Positions 43,660 through 54,080 of a stretch of 64,000 nt of DNA are shown here, piece after piece; within the stretch, counting starts at the first letter, position 1, and each line of letters opens with the position of its first letter. A program made the position numbers and the translations under genes. The notes below the pieces were generated by a model. The model had not been told where the DNA came from. It did not search any database and was given only the letters and a program-made list of their open reading frames with translations. The stretch is from Charina bottae (lineage: Eukaryota; Chordata; Lepidosauria; Squamata; Charinaidae), in contig JALMGJ010000006.1 in the NCBI GenBank assembly GCA_023362775.1, forward strand, positions 8,083,001-8,147,000. The letters are read 5' to 3'.

Positions 43660-43992
43660 GGCATGGTGGCTCAGCGGGTAAGACACCAGGCTTGTCGATC
43701 GGAAGATCGCAAGTTCGGAGGTTTGAATCTCTAGTCCCACGTGACGGAGCGAGCTCCCGCACTCGCCCCAGCTCTTGCCAACCTAGCAATTTGAAAGCAT
43801 GCAAATGCAAGTAGATTAATAGGTACCACTTCAGTGGGAAGGTAACAGCGTTCTGCGCATGTCATGCCAGCCACATGACTGTGGAAGCATCTTCGGACAA
43901 CGCTGGCTCTTCGGCTAACAAACGGAGATGAGCACCAGCCCCTAGAGTCGGACACGACTGCACAAATGTGCAGGGGGAACCTTTACCTTTAC
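43660..43992 (+). mobile_element. tRNA-derived SINE with BovB-like tail
   Basis: Complete head (gtggctcagcgggtaag; ggtttgaatctc), body and agagtcggacacgact end. A weak duplication 'agtatta' lies on both sides. Nearly identical to the copy at 52.8 kb, so relatively young. Confidence 0.93.
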
Positions 43993-44300
43993 TTAACAGT
44001 ATTATTATATCCTCTTTGCCTGAGGGGAGATAACTTTCACTACTTACACACATACAAACATGCACACACATGTTTATGTGTAATATTTACGTGAAATATG
44101 TTTGTACATACAGTATATGTATTTGTGTATATGTTTGTATACACACACACACAAACTGTATACATAAAATATAATATATTATATATTATATATCTCCATC
44201 TATCTCCATCGGTCTATCAATCTATTCTAGTATGATTGCTTTGGTTGTTGGCTACAAATTTTATGCAAAAATAATAAATCCATTGCTCTGGAATTCATAA
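43993..44300. other. AT-rich sequence with CA/TA tracts
   Basis: Interrupted CA, TA and 'tctatctccatc' low-complexity words. No gene. Confidence 0.5.
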
Positions 44301-44304
44301 AATT

Positions 44305-44795
44305 AAATTATTTATTTATTTATTTATACTTATATTTATACCCCGCCCATTTCCTCCCTAACGGAGGACTCTGAGCGGCTTACATACATTGTTATACATT
44401 TTCAATTATACAATTTTTACTTAATCCATGCGCAAGGGGAGGGGGTAAGGGAACCGACTCTTCCTGGCTTTTCCGGACTACATGTCCCAAGATGCCTTGC
44501 GTCGGAGCTGGCTGCTGACATCCTGCAGGTGCTGTTGCTTTCCGGGATCTGCCGCCATTCGAAAGATCTTCCATCCGATGGAAACCTGACCCCCGACAGG
44601 ACAGGATGCCAGCATATTTTCCCACTTAAGGTGGTACCCAATTTATCTACTTGCAAGCTTTCGAACTGTTGGGTCGACAGGAGCTGGGACTAGCAACGAG
44701 AGCTCACCTCGTTGCGCGGGGATTCGAACTGCCGACCTTCTGACCGGCAGCCCTACAGCTTCAGCGGTTTAACCTGCTGAGCCACCGCGTCCCAA
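44305..44795 (-). mobile_element. tRNA-derived SINE with an L2-like LINE tail
   Basis: The minus-strand head 'gcggtggctcagcaggtta' and 'cagttcgaatcccc' resembles the other tRNA-SINEs, as does part of the body (gaaagcttgcaagtagataaa). The 3' part differs: after a GC-rich middle (44410-44620) it ends 'gccgctcagagtcctcc', 'ggaaatgggcggggtataaa' and (TAAA)n, an L2-type terminus. No BovB-like end is present. A chimeric SINE with a different mobilising partner. Confidence 0.8.
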
Positions 44796-45640
44796 TAATG
44801 CAGCTGAAAGTGAAATATTCCCATTTAGTCATCCCCTCCCTTCAGCCTGTGGTCTCCCACTCACCCAAAATAGGAAAAGGGTTTGGGATTCCAAACTTTT
44901 GAACCCCCTGTAAATAAAGATTTAGAAGCATCTAAGACCCACCATTTTTTTTATCACTGGCTCCCTCAATATACCAAGGATATAAAGAGTCTTTTTCCCC
45001 ATCAGAAATAAGGGTCAGAGATTTGGTTTCATGTGAGTAGATCTATGTCATCTGCAGTGGCTCCAGATAGTACACATATGATACCTAGAGTTGTTAATTG
45101 AGAGGTCTGACCAGCTATTCAGAATGGCAGATTCTTAAGACTGATAATTCAGCATTTATGCACCCAGATGTACTATATTACTTTCCGGCTAAGTAGAAGA
45201 GCTTTGGGCCATGATGATACGGTATGTGTCTTCTCTAACCCTTCTAAGAGACGGTAAGGAAAGCCATTAGGACAATGTCCTAAGTTGCATGTTTTATGCA
45301 TCATTTAAAACATTTCAAGAGAAGGGCCTTGAACTATATTTGTGCATCTAACTGTAAAAACAAGTAAGCTCACCAGGTCGAGGTCATGAAAACACTGGCA
45401 GCCAATACGGGTTTTGCATTTCAGTCTTCCTGACGATTTGTGCTGTGGTGGGGGCAGGAAAAGGCTTCCTTGTCCATTTCTGCGCTGCTAAGACTATGTG
45501 AAATATTAATTTCTTAGGGTGGCCTGGGGACATTATATTCCCCATTTTCCTGGCACCTGTAATGCTACCATACGAATAACCCAGTGATAGAATTGTAGAG
45601 AAGAAAGTAACCTAAATTTCATTCATTCTAGTTCCCTCCT
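44796..45640. other. Unassigned sequence
   Basis: No gene. Around 45575-45640 there is a trace of a CR1 3' terminus (gatagaattgtagagaag). Confidence 0.4.
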
Positions 45641-45650
45641 GATGTCATGT

Positions 45651-45895
45651 TTTGTTTTGTTTTTTTCTGTTCAATCATGTCCGGATCTTGGAGACTGCCT
45701 GGACAAGTCCCTGCAGTTTTCTTGGCATGGTTTTTCAGAAGTGGCTTGCCATTGGCTTCTTCTTCTTCCTAGGGTTGAGGGAGAGGAACTGGCCCAAGGT
45801 CCCCCAGCTGGCTTTTGTGCCTAAGGCAGGACTAGAACTCACCATCTCCCAGTTTCTAGCCTGCTGCCTTAACCACTACACCACACTGGCTCTCA
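45651..45895 (-). mobile_element. Sauria-type SINE, monomer
   Basis: Minus strand: 'gccagtgtggtgtagtggtt', 'gagttctagtcctgcctta', 'gcaagccacttctgaaaaacc', and a BovB-like end 'tccggacatgattgaaca'. A 9-bp duplication, atgtcatgt, lies at 45642-45650 and 45896-45904. Confidence 0.9.
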
Positions 45896-45979
45896 ATGTC
45901 ATGTAGCCTCTGCCTAAAAAAAAGCATGAATAAAAAGAGTCCACCACCTTCTTGAGCTAGCTTTTCCAGTTCTGAACAA

Positions 45980-46135
45980 GTCATACTAGCAGGATGTTCT
46001 TGGATTTCACTGAAGTCTTCAAACAGAGGCTCAATGATCATCTGTCCAAGATGATATCATGGGTCCTGCACTGAGCAAGGATTTGAATTAGATGACCTCT
46101 AACCTCCTTTCCAACTCTAGCATTCTAGAGTTTGT
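45980..46135 (+). mobile_element. CR1 LINE 3' end
   Basis: 'gtcttcaaacagaggctcaatgatcatctgt' then 'gaattagatgacctctaa' and 'ctttccaactctagcattcta'. This is the CR1 3' terminus in plus orientation. Confidence 0.8.
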
Positions 46136-46235
46136 TATTTGAATCTGTTAGTTTGGGTTAAGAGACAGAAGAAGCAGGGGAGAGGAAAGGAAAAGGGAGT
46201 GAGAGGAAAGGAAAGAGATCTCTCATCCTCTCTAG

Positions 46236-46308
46236 ACGTCATGGTGGCTGCGGAATTCTGGAAGTTGAAGTCCACACATCTTAAAGTAACTAAGGTTGAG
46301 AAACACTG
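46236..46308. mobile_element. hAT MITE, right half
   Basis: 'gaattctggaagttgaagtcc' through 'taaggttgagaaacactg' is the right arm of the palindromic hAT MITE. The left arm is missing. Confidence 0.7.
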
Positions 46309-47300
46309 GCACAAAGGAAACTGTTAGGAACATGGGAGAGGGAAGTGAATGGGTGGAAATTTAAGGAAAAAGTTTTTGATCCAGTTAGAGTTACTAACTC
46401 TTCATAGGTAACAGCACCAAGATGATCTTGGCTGATATTCAAAAAGCTAAGCAGGTTAGATTTGGTTTTCATGGTAGACTACTGGGAAGTCTAACAGGTG
46501 AAGGACAAATGAGAAGTCAGAAAAATGTTCAAGAAGAAGGTAATGTCTAACCACTACCATATTCTTGACAGGCAAACTGTACAGGAGGTATGATTGACCT
46601 GAGAGAGGCTTTACTAATTTTGTCCACAGCAGATGATCACATCTACGTAAGGTTAATTGATCTTAAAAAGATAAACTAAGCAGTGTTGGAACTTGCGTGT
46701 TGAATAGGAGGCCACCAGAGAGTTTCAGTGTGACGGGCAAGATTGAAAGGTGTACAAAAACATCCTAGAAGAACAGAATGCAAAACCATTAGCAGTACAG
46801 AAGTATGGTTGGCAAGAAAACTACATGGACGCATCCATCAAATCATTGTTAGTTGAGTTTGACTTGAAGGAGTTTTTTTTTTAAAAAAATCCTAACTATA
46901 CTGGGGAGTTAACAAGTTATGAAATCTGATTATATCCATTATCAAGTGTAATGTAGAGATCCTGTTTCCACCCTACTGAAGCCTTTGGTGACTTCACATA
47001 TCTCTTGACCAATTTATCATCAAATAAGTACAAGAACACCACATTTCATTCTTGAGAATTTCTCCAAAATTCACTTCTCCTTTGAAATAAGTTTCAGAAG
47101 CAAATGTTCAGACTAGATGAGAGGTGCTAGGAGAACCATGCAAAGTATTATTTTTTCCTGCCTGGCATTACTTTTCAACATTCAGGGATATGAAGAATAC
47201 AAGCTGCTGGGTCAGCAAGGACCAGATATAACCCTTGAGCCCTCTGGCACTCTGCACCACTACTCCTCTGTTCCACATATCTGATTTAGGAGAAATGTGC
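46309..47300. other. Unassigned sequence
   Basis: No gene or recognised repeat. Confidence 0.4.
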
Positions 47301-47308
47301 CTTTAGAC

Positions 47309-47427
47309 CAGTGTTCCTCAACCTTGGCAACTTTAAGGTGGGTGGACTTCAATTCCCCAGAGCTGGCTGGGGAATTCTGGGAGCTGAAGTACACCCATCC
47401 TAAAGTCGCTAAGGTTGAGAAAGGTTG
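47309..47427. mobile_element. Palindromic hAT MITE
   Basis: Starts CAGTGTTCCTCAACCTTGG; the right arm is 'gctgaagtacacccatcc' to 'aaggttgagaaaggttg'. Flanking 'ctttagac' / 'atttaggc' suggests an eroded 8-bp duplication. Confidence 0.78.
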
Positions 47428-47522
47428 ATTTAGGCCAATGAACCTAAAATCTAAGATGAATGATCATGCAACACATTCAACCAGGCTACTAAACTCATTT
47501 TATGGGTGAGCATAATATAATG

Positions 47523-48168
47523 TCCCATCACTTCCTGGCAAATAGAAGGGGAAGAAATGGAAGCAGTGACAGATTTTATTTTCTTGGGCTCCAAGATCAC
47601 CGCAGACGGTGACTGCAGCCATGAAATTAAAAGACGCTTGCTCCTTGGGAGGAAAGCTATGGCAAACCTAGACAGCATATTAAAAAGGAGAGACATCACC
47701 TTCCGACAAAGGTCCGTATAATTAAAGCTATGGTTTTCCCAGCAGTAATGTATGGCTGTGAGAGTTGGACCATAAGGAAGGCTGAGCGCCGAAGAATTGA
47801 TGCTTTCGAACTGTGATGCTGGAGAAGACTCTTAAGAGTCCCTTGGACTGCAAGGAGGTCAAATCAGTCAATCCTAAAGGAAATCAACCCTGACTGCTCA
47901 TTGGAAGGACAGATACTGAAGCTGAAGCTCAAATACTTTGGCCACCTAATGCGAAGAGAGGACTCAGTAGAAAAGACCCTGATGCTTGGAACGACTGAAG
48001 GGAAAATGAGAAGGGGACGGCAGAGGATGAGATGGTTAGATAGCATCACCAATGTAATGAACATGAATTTGAGTAAACTCCAGGAGACGGTGGAGGACAG
48101 GAAGGCCTGGTGTGCTATGGTCCATGGGGTCACAAAGAGTTGGACACAACTTAACGACTGAACAACAA
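47523..48168 (+). mobile_element. BovB (RTE) LINE, 646-bp 5'-truncated copy
   Basis: In order it encodes DFIFLGSKIT.DGDCSHEIKRR, VMYGCESWTIRKAERRRIDAF, KLKYFGHLMRRED, RQRMRWLDSITNVMNMN and HGVTKSWTQLND, then a CAA-rich tail. It carries a TGG-to-TGA stop in the FELWCWRR motif (near 47817) and an apparent 1-bp deletion near 47702 (ttccgacaaagg versus gtcggcaaggtg complement in the other copies). A perfect 11-bp target duplication, ataatataatg, lies at 47512-47522 and 48169-48179. Confidence 0.95.
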
Positions 48169-48179
48169 ATAATATAATG

Positions 48180-49252
48180 AACTATGCACCAATACCAATA
48201 CACTAAAACATACATACACACACACACACACACAGACACATGAACATTGTGCAAATGGAGCTGCTACATATATAGCTGACCTGGTTGAGGATTTGAGGTT
48301 TACCCAAGCGCATGGAAAGAAATCCCACAGATTAATTTTCTTCCCTGCTTTGCTCACCATAGTTCATATTCAAATGCCCCAGCCCTGCAAAACAGAAAAT
48401 CCATTTGCAATCTTCCATTGGCTTTTAAAAATACTCATCTCCCCCTCCTCAAAACTCAATGATGGAGTGTTAAAATGCATTTGATTTTTTCTTCCAGAGG
48501 TAACCTTAGATGTGGGGAGAATGAAGTAGAGTCCGTTATCAGCCCGTAACATCTGCTACAGTGTCAAGTGATGAAACGACTGACTCCAGAGTCCAAGACA
48601 GCTGCTATGGCTCTCTTAGTTGAGTTGGGCATTGTGCAAACAAACAGGGGCTGATATGGTCTACGGCTGTCACAGTTATTCAGGCGAGCGATACATCTTC
48701 CTGCATTAGATGCTTGAATTGTCCTATTTCGCCTTGTTTGTTTGCGTATTTGTTTGGGAGAGATTTTTTTTTTCTTTAAAGAAAGTTGACAGCGGCTTAA
48801 CAAGTGCAACTCGGCTCTCTACAGTCTCAAAGAAAGAAAGGGAGGGAGGAGGAAGGATGGATGGATGGATGGAAGTAGTCACAAAAAATTCAAATTAAAA
48901 TTGGGCGCTGGAGCAACAAAGCATAAACTTAAATAAACTGAACATCATGATAAAAGAGAATAGAAGTTGGTGCTCCGTGCAGGCAGAGAACGCGGTGCAT
49001 AAAATACATTGGGTACCTCAAGGCAAATCAAACAACTACACACCCCTAGCTTTTAACACATGTATTGCTTCTTTTTGTAATTCTGAAAATTTGCACCTTC
49101 TGTACAAAAACAAAACGACAACGACAACAAAGGCTTAAATTGCAGTTGTGATCATCTGAAAACAGCCGTATGCAACTCTGTTTCATGATCCTATCAAATT
49201 CAGAGATGGTATCAGCCCCCAGCTTTGCCATGGGCAAACGCTTCAGGATGAT
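48180..49252. other. Unassigned complex sequence
   Basis: A (CA)n tract lies at 48212-48234 and (GGAT)n at 48855-48872. From about 48370 to 48830 the sequence is varied, not internally repetitive, and includes 'aatgatggagtgttaaaatgcat' and 'cattagatgcttgaattg' phrases. A possible conserved non-coding block; no open frame supports coding. Confidence 0.4.
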
Positions 49253-49257
49253 GTCAA

Positions 49258-49507
49258 TGTCATGGAGATAACTGGTGGAGAAGGAGGGGGCTCCCTCCAG
49301 GGGGAGAAACGCATGCGTAGTACTGAATCGCTTTCCTTTCCTCCCAAGAGGCTAAAGAAGGCCCCGCCCTGATTTCTTGGGCCCTTTCTCTGAGCATTAC
49401 CAGTTCATTTTAGTTTAGCTGGATTCTGTCTAGTAGAGTAGGACAATAAAGCAGCAGAGCCTCAACACCAAGTCTCAGCGTGTTTTCCTTCACTCGAAGT
49501 CAGGACA
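49258..49507 (+). mobile_element. Solo LTR
   Basis: 250 bp with TG...CA ends (TGTCATGGAG ... GTCAGGACA) and a perfect 5-bp duplication, gtcaa, at 49253-49257 and 49508-49512. An AATAAA signal lies at about 49446. No primer-binding site or internal genes flank it, consistent with LTR-LTR recombination. Superfamily (Gypsy or endogenous retrovirus) is not resolved. Confidence 0.85.
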
Positions 49508-49512
49508 GTCAA

Positions 49513-50420
49513 GTAGGCAATCTTGTGCAAAGACGACTAGCTATATCTAATGAGAAACACAAATTGAAAGGTTAAACCTCTCAGTTCTGACAAATCCCAT
49601 GTGCTTTTCACAAACCCACTCTCAGGTATCACAAGATCTCATGCAAGAACACAGAAATCTGTGAGATTTCAGACCTTTTTTTAAAAAAGAATTGTAAATA
49701 CAATATTTAATTTGGGGCTTCCATAGAACACATTTAAGGGGGTCGGGGGAACTGTTGCATCCCCAGTGCTACATCTCTGAACTCTTTGGCAGTTATTATA
49801 GTTTTTTATTTTTATCCCCCCCCCCTTAAAAGATTTCAGTTTGTTTTTCAATTGAATTGTACAGCTTGTATGTTGTATTAAAGGTGGAAAAAATTCTGAA
49901 GTGATTTATCTTGGTCTGATTTTTTTTACATCTCAAAAACCTGGCATTTTAACACGGGTGTGTAGACTTTCTATATCCACTGTACATTATTTGATCACCC
50001 ACTGCATGAGATGTTCAGGTGCTTTGTTAATTTCTCCCTACCACATTTTGACAGTCTCAGACAGGCAAGGAAAGTAGAAGTCTCCACCCCATCATTCGTC
50101 ATCACATATGAATGCTGTACCAGTTTGTATGGTTGCAATCATTTCCAGAAGGGAGCATGGAATTTGCATTTTTCTCTGCCTTCCAAATGGAATTCCGAGG
50201 TATTGGAAAATCCAATGTGCCTTTGGGATACATTGCATTTTAATGTCTTCTCCCTCCAGTTCGTTTGGGAAGAAGAAGTAACTGAAAACCTGACTTTCCC
50301 TATTATTTTTTCCCAGTTAAGCAATACCAAAATAGGACTTTTCCATTTATTCATCTTGCATCCATTTTCAGTTATGTATGCATGCATACACGCATTCATT
50401 TGGGAGGCTTACTTTGGTCT
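49513..50420. other. Unassigned sequence
   Basis: T- and C-runs lie near 49680 and 49818. A 140-residue plus frame (50011-50433) has no recognised domain and ends in the SINE array. Confidence 0.4.
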
Positions 50421-50429
50421 AATGCTGAA

Positions 50430-50797
50430 TTAGGAACAGGGAGACTGAGAGTTCTAGTCCCGCCTTAGGCATGAAAGCCGGCTGGGTGACCTTCAGCCAG
50501 TCCCTGTCTCTCAGCCCTAGGAAGGAGCCAATGGCAAATCAGAAGACTGAGAGTTCTAGTCCCGCCTTAGGCACGAAGCCAGCTGGGTGACCTTGGGCCA
50601 GTCCCTGTCTCTCAGCCCTAGGAAGGAGCCAATAGCAAACCAGGAGACTGAGAGTTCTAGTCCCGCCTTAGGCATGAAAGCCAGCTGGGTGATCTTGGGC
50701 CAGTCCCTTTCTCTCAGACCTAGGAAGAAGAAGACAAAGGCAAACCACTTAAGAAAATGCTGCCTAGAAAACTGCAGGGACGTGGTCATGTATTGAC
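50430..50797 (+). mobile_element. Multimeric Sauria-type SINE, three units
   Basis: A degenerate head (ttggtctaatgctgaa) is followed by three body units with period 102 and 101 bp (gttctagtcc at 50451, 50553, 50654). The third unit passes into the normal tail 'ggcaaaccacttaagaaaa ... actgcagggacgtgg'. Unit joins read 'aatggcaaatcagaagactg' and 'aatagcaaaccaggagactg'. Confidence 0.88.
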
Positions 50798-50800
50798 AGC

Positions 50801-51015
50801 CAGTTTGGTCTAGTGGTGAAGGTGCTGGACTGCAATCCAGGAATCCATGAGTTCTAGCCCTGCCTTGGGCACTAAAGCCATCTGGGTGACCTTGGGCCAG
50901 TCCCTCTCTCTCAGCCCTAGGAAGAAGAAGGCAAGGGCAAGCCACTTCTGAAAATTTTCTCAAGAAAACTGCATGGATTTGTCCATATAGATGCCGATCA
51001 TTAAGTCTGACTCAA
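50801..51015 (+). mobile_element. Sauria-type SINE, monomer
   Basis: Head 'gccagtttggtctagtggtgaaggtgctgga', one body unit, tail to 'aagtctgactcaaagg'. It directly follows the three-unit array in the same orientation. Confidence 0.88.
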
Positions 51016-51835
51016 AGGAGAAAAAAAAACCTGATTTTATATCTCTCTTCCTCCCCAAAAGCCTAGAATGCTGAAAGATTAACAATAACCAAATTATTCA
51101 GTACAGGGAATTAGATAAAACAAGCAACTGTACATCATAAAATGAGACAATAAAATGAGTAAGAATGCAACAAATTAGATGGCATTCATTTAAAAAGGCA
51201 AACTAATCTGGTTTCAGAGCAGTTGTCCCTGGTGAACAAACATGTTTTGAAGTATCATTTAAAACGAGGCAAATACCACTTGGGTGATAATGGTATAACT
51301 GGGGGGCTGTCACTGAGAAGGCCCTGCAGGGCATTCTGAAGCCACTCTAGCTGATCTTAGTAGATGATGACGATTATTCTCACCAGATGAGTATATAACA
51401 TGGTTAATGATGATAACAATGGCAGCCTTGTAATCTTTTTCACCCTATATTTCGATCAGCTTCTTCTAAGATACACATTTTTCCTAAGCAATGTCAATAA
51501 TAATAGTAATAATAATTGGTGTTTTGAAAATAAGGACCTGATTAAAAATATAATCAGAGATCTCGAAGTGATTAGGTAGGGCCCAGAGGTACTGCCTTGG
51601 CAAAGACTGTCTTCCAAAGGCCACATTATCCAAACATGTTATCTGGGCAAATAATCCAGCCGTTCAAGAACGGAAGTATATCTGAGAAGTTCACAAACCC
51701 AAGAATTCCTTTATCTGGAGTGGGGAGGGGCAATGTGAGAGAACCTGAAACTCAGTGATTTTCACCCATTATCATCCATTGTACATTGTACAGAGTCTAC
51801 CATGGTAGAGATGGACGGGGATAAATCCAAATAAA
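51016..51835. other. Unassigned AT-rich sequence
   Basis: No gene is recognised. Ends in (AAAT)n at 51828-51863, possibly a LINE tail ('gatggacggggataaatcc' precedes it). Confidence 0.4.
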
Positions 51836-51879
51836 TAATAAATAAATAAATAAATAAATAAATACATACATACATGCAA

Positions 51880-51971
51880 TATGTCACATGTTAAAAAGGG
51901 GCAGGGCCTTCATTGTGCACTTGTGCCTGACACCTTGACCTTTTTGACACCTTCCCACCAACACTCCTGAT
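51880..51971. mobile_element. Fragment of the inverted-repeat transposon family
   Basis: 'tcacatgttaaaaaggggcagggccttcattgtg' followed by 'caccaacactcctg' matches the right half of 55732-55903. The left end is missing. Confidence 0.6.
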
Positions 51972-52144
51972 TCTGTGCCGAGAGAATCTATCCTTTTCCA
52001 TCTTTTTCTGTCTCTTCATTGTACATTGAATTATACACTAGCCAGATGGGCTCAGTTCATTTAACACATTAAGGCAAGGGTTCTCAGATGGGGGTAGGAC
52101 TATCAAGAGCAAATTAAAGGAATCCAAGCTGATCAGGCTTACAT

Positions 52145-52719
52145 TTTTGTTGTTGTTGTTCAGTCGTTTAGTAGTGTCCGACTCTTCGTGACCCCATGGA
52201 CCATAGCACGCCAGGCCTTCCTGTCCTCCACTGTCTCCCGGAGTTTACTCAAATTCATGTTCATTACATCGGTGATGCTATCTAACCATCTCATCCTCTG
52301 CCGTCCCCTTCTCCTTTTGCCTTCAGTCTTTCCCAGCATCAGGGTCTTTTCCAGCAAGTCCTCTCTTCGCATTAGGTGGCCAAAGTATTTGAGCTTCAGC
52401 TTCAAGACTCTCAAGAGTCTTCTCCAGCACCACATTTCAAAAGCATCAATTCTTCGGCGCTCAGCCTTCCTGACTCCAGCTCTCACAGCCATACATTACT
52501 ACTGGGAAAACCATAGCTTTAACTATACGGACCTTTGTCGGCAAGGTGATGTCTCTGCTTTTTAATATGCTGTCTAGGTTTGCCATAGCTTTCCTCCCAA
52601 GGAGCAAGCGTCTTTTAATTTCATGGCTGCAGTCACCGTCTACGGTGATCTTGGAGCCCAAGAAAATAAAATCTGTCACTGCTTCCATTTCTTCCCCTTC
52701 TATTTGCCATGAAGTGACA
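52145..52719 (-). mobile_element. BovB (RTE) LINE 3' fragment with an internal deletion
   Basis: It has the same C-terminal motifs as the other copies (KLKYFGHLMRREDLLEKTL, RQRMRWLDSITDVMN, HGVTKSRTLLND) and the upstream DFIFLGSKITVDGDCSHEIKRR. About 80 bp encoding the WTARRSNQ...CSLEGQ part are missing between WCWRRLLRV and LKLKLKYFG, which leaves the frame open but short. 3' (GTT)n present. Confidence 0.94.
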
Positions 52720-52809
52720 AGGTTTTAATGCTGTCAAAACTCTCTCCAAATTTTAGAACCCCAATGATATACAGATAAAAAGCTAATTATTAAAAGTAAG
52801 TGGAAGTCT

Positions 52810-53152
52810 TAAGGGGGCATGGTGGCTCAGCAGGTAAGACGCCAGGTTTGTCGATCGAAAGATCGCAAGTTCGGAGGTTCAAATCCATAGCCCCGTGTGA
52901 CGGAGTGAGCTCCCACACTTGCCCCAGCTCTTGCCAACCTAGCAATTCGAAAGCATGCAAATGCAAGTAGACTAATAGGTACCACTTCGGTGGGTAGGTA
53001 ACAGCGTTCCGCGTGCGTCATGCTGGCCACATGACCATGGAAGCGTCTTCAGACAACACTGGCTCTTTGGCTAAGAAACGGAGATGAGCACCAGCCCCTA
53101 GAGTCGGACACGACTGCACAAATGCAGGGGGAACCTTTACCTTTACCTTTAT
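52810..53152 (+). mobile_element. tRNA-derived SINE with BovB-like tail, full length
   Basis: Intact head, body and agagtcggacacgact end with three CTTTAC-like tail units. A perfect 13-bp duplication, taagtggaagtct, lies at 52797-52809 and 53153-53165. Confidence 0.95.
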
Positions 53153-53280
53153 TAAGTGGAAGTCTCTCCTTCATTTCAGATGCTTTTCTGCCACTTTTTA
53201 ATATTTATTTTTATTGCTTTTAAAATAATAACAGAAAAAGAAACAAAAAGAAACAAAACACAAAGATGAACACAAAAACA

Positions 53281-53926
53281 CAAAGAGAGCCAGTTTGGTC
53301 TAGTGGTTAAGGCAACAGGCTAGAAACCAGGTGACTGTGAGTTCTAGTCCCGCCTTAGGCACGAAAGCCGGCTGGGTGACCTTGGGCCAGTCCCTGTCCC
53401 TCACCCCTAGGAAGGAGCCAATGGCAAACCAGGAGACTGAGAGTTCTAGTCCCGCCTTAGGCATGAAAGCCGGCTGGGTGACCTTGGGCCAGTCCCTCTC
53501 TCTCAGCCCTAGGAAGGAGCCAATAGAAAACCAGTAGACTGAGAGTTCTAGTCCCGCCTTAGGCACGAAGGCCGGCTGGGTGGCCTTCGGCCAGTCGCAC
53601 TCTCTCAGTCCTTGAAGGAGCCAATGGCAAGCCAGGAGACTGTGAGTTCTAGTCCTGCCTTAGGCACAAAAGCCGGCTGGGTGACCTTGGGCCAGTCGCA
53701 GTCTCTCAGCCCTGGGAAGGAACCAATGGCAAACCAGGAGACTGAGAGTTCTAGTCCTGCCTCAGGCATGAAAGCCGTCTGGGTGACCTTGGGCCAGTCA
53801 CTCTCTCTCAGCCCAACTCACCTCACAAGGTTGTTGTTGTAGGGAAAATAGGACAAGGAAGGAGTATTAGGTACATTCGCTGCCTTGAGTTATTTATAAA
53901 AATAATAAAGGAGGGATAGTAAATAA
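53281..53926 (+). mobile_element. Multimeric Sauria-type SINE, five body units
   Basis: One head (gccagtttggtctagtggttaag) precedes five body units. Starts of gttctagtcc lie at 53341, 53443, 53545, 53646 and 53747 (period 102, 102, 101, 101). The final unit runs into the alternate tail 'cccaactcacctcacaagg', 'ttatttataaaaataataaagg'. Each inner join reads 'caaaccaggagactg' or a close variant. Open frames of 68-88 residues on both strands come from the period. Confidence 0.92.
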
Positions 53927-53928
53927 AG

Positions 53929-54080
53929 AGGGGCCGACCAAGGGCAAGATGGATGGATGATATTCTGGAGGTGATGGACTCAACCTTGGGTGAGCTGGGG
54001 GTGGCAATGGCTGACAGGAAGCTCTGGCATGGGATGGTCCATGAAGTCACGAAGAGTTGGAAGCGACTGAACCAATGAAC
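53929..54080 (+). mobile_element. Diverged RTE/BovB-like LINE, last 50 codons
   Basis: Encodes a RPRARWMDDILEVMDSTLGELG-like piece, then MADRKLWHGM, VHEVTKSWKRL and a stop. It is the same subfamily as 16777-17209 but in plus orientation. It abuts the SINE array tail. Confidence 0.85.

Noticed and set aside
43319..43810. 163-residue Glu-rich protein
   Set aside because: It is the compound microsatellite joined to part of a tRNA-SINE.
53281..53926. CRISPR array or satellite DNA
   Set aside because: The 101-102 bp units have no spacers, are bounded by a SINE head and tail, and the genome is vertebrate.
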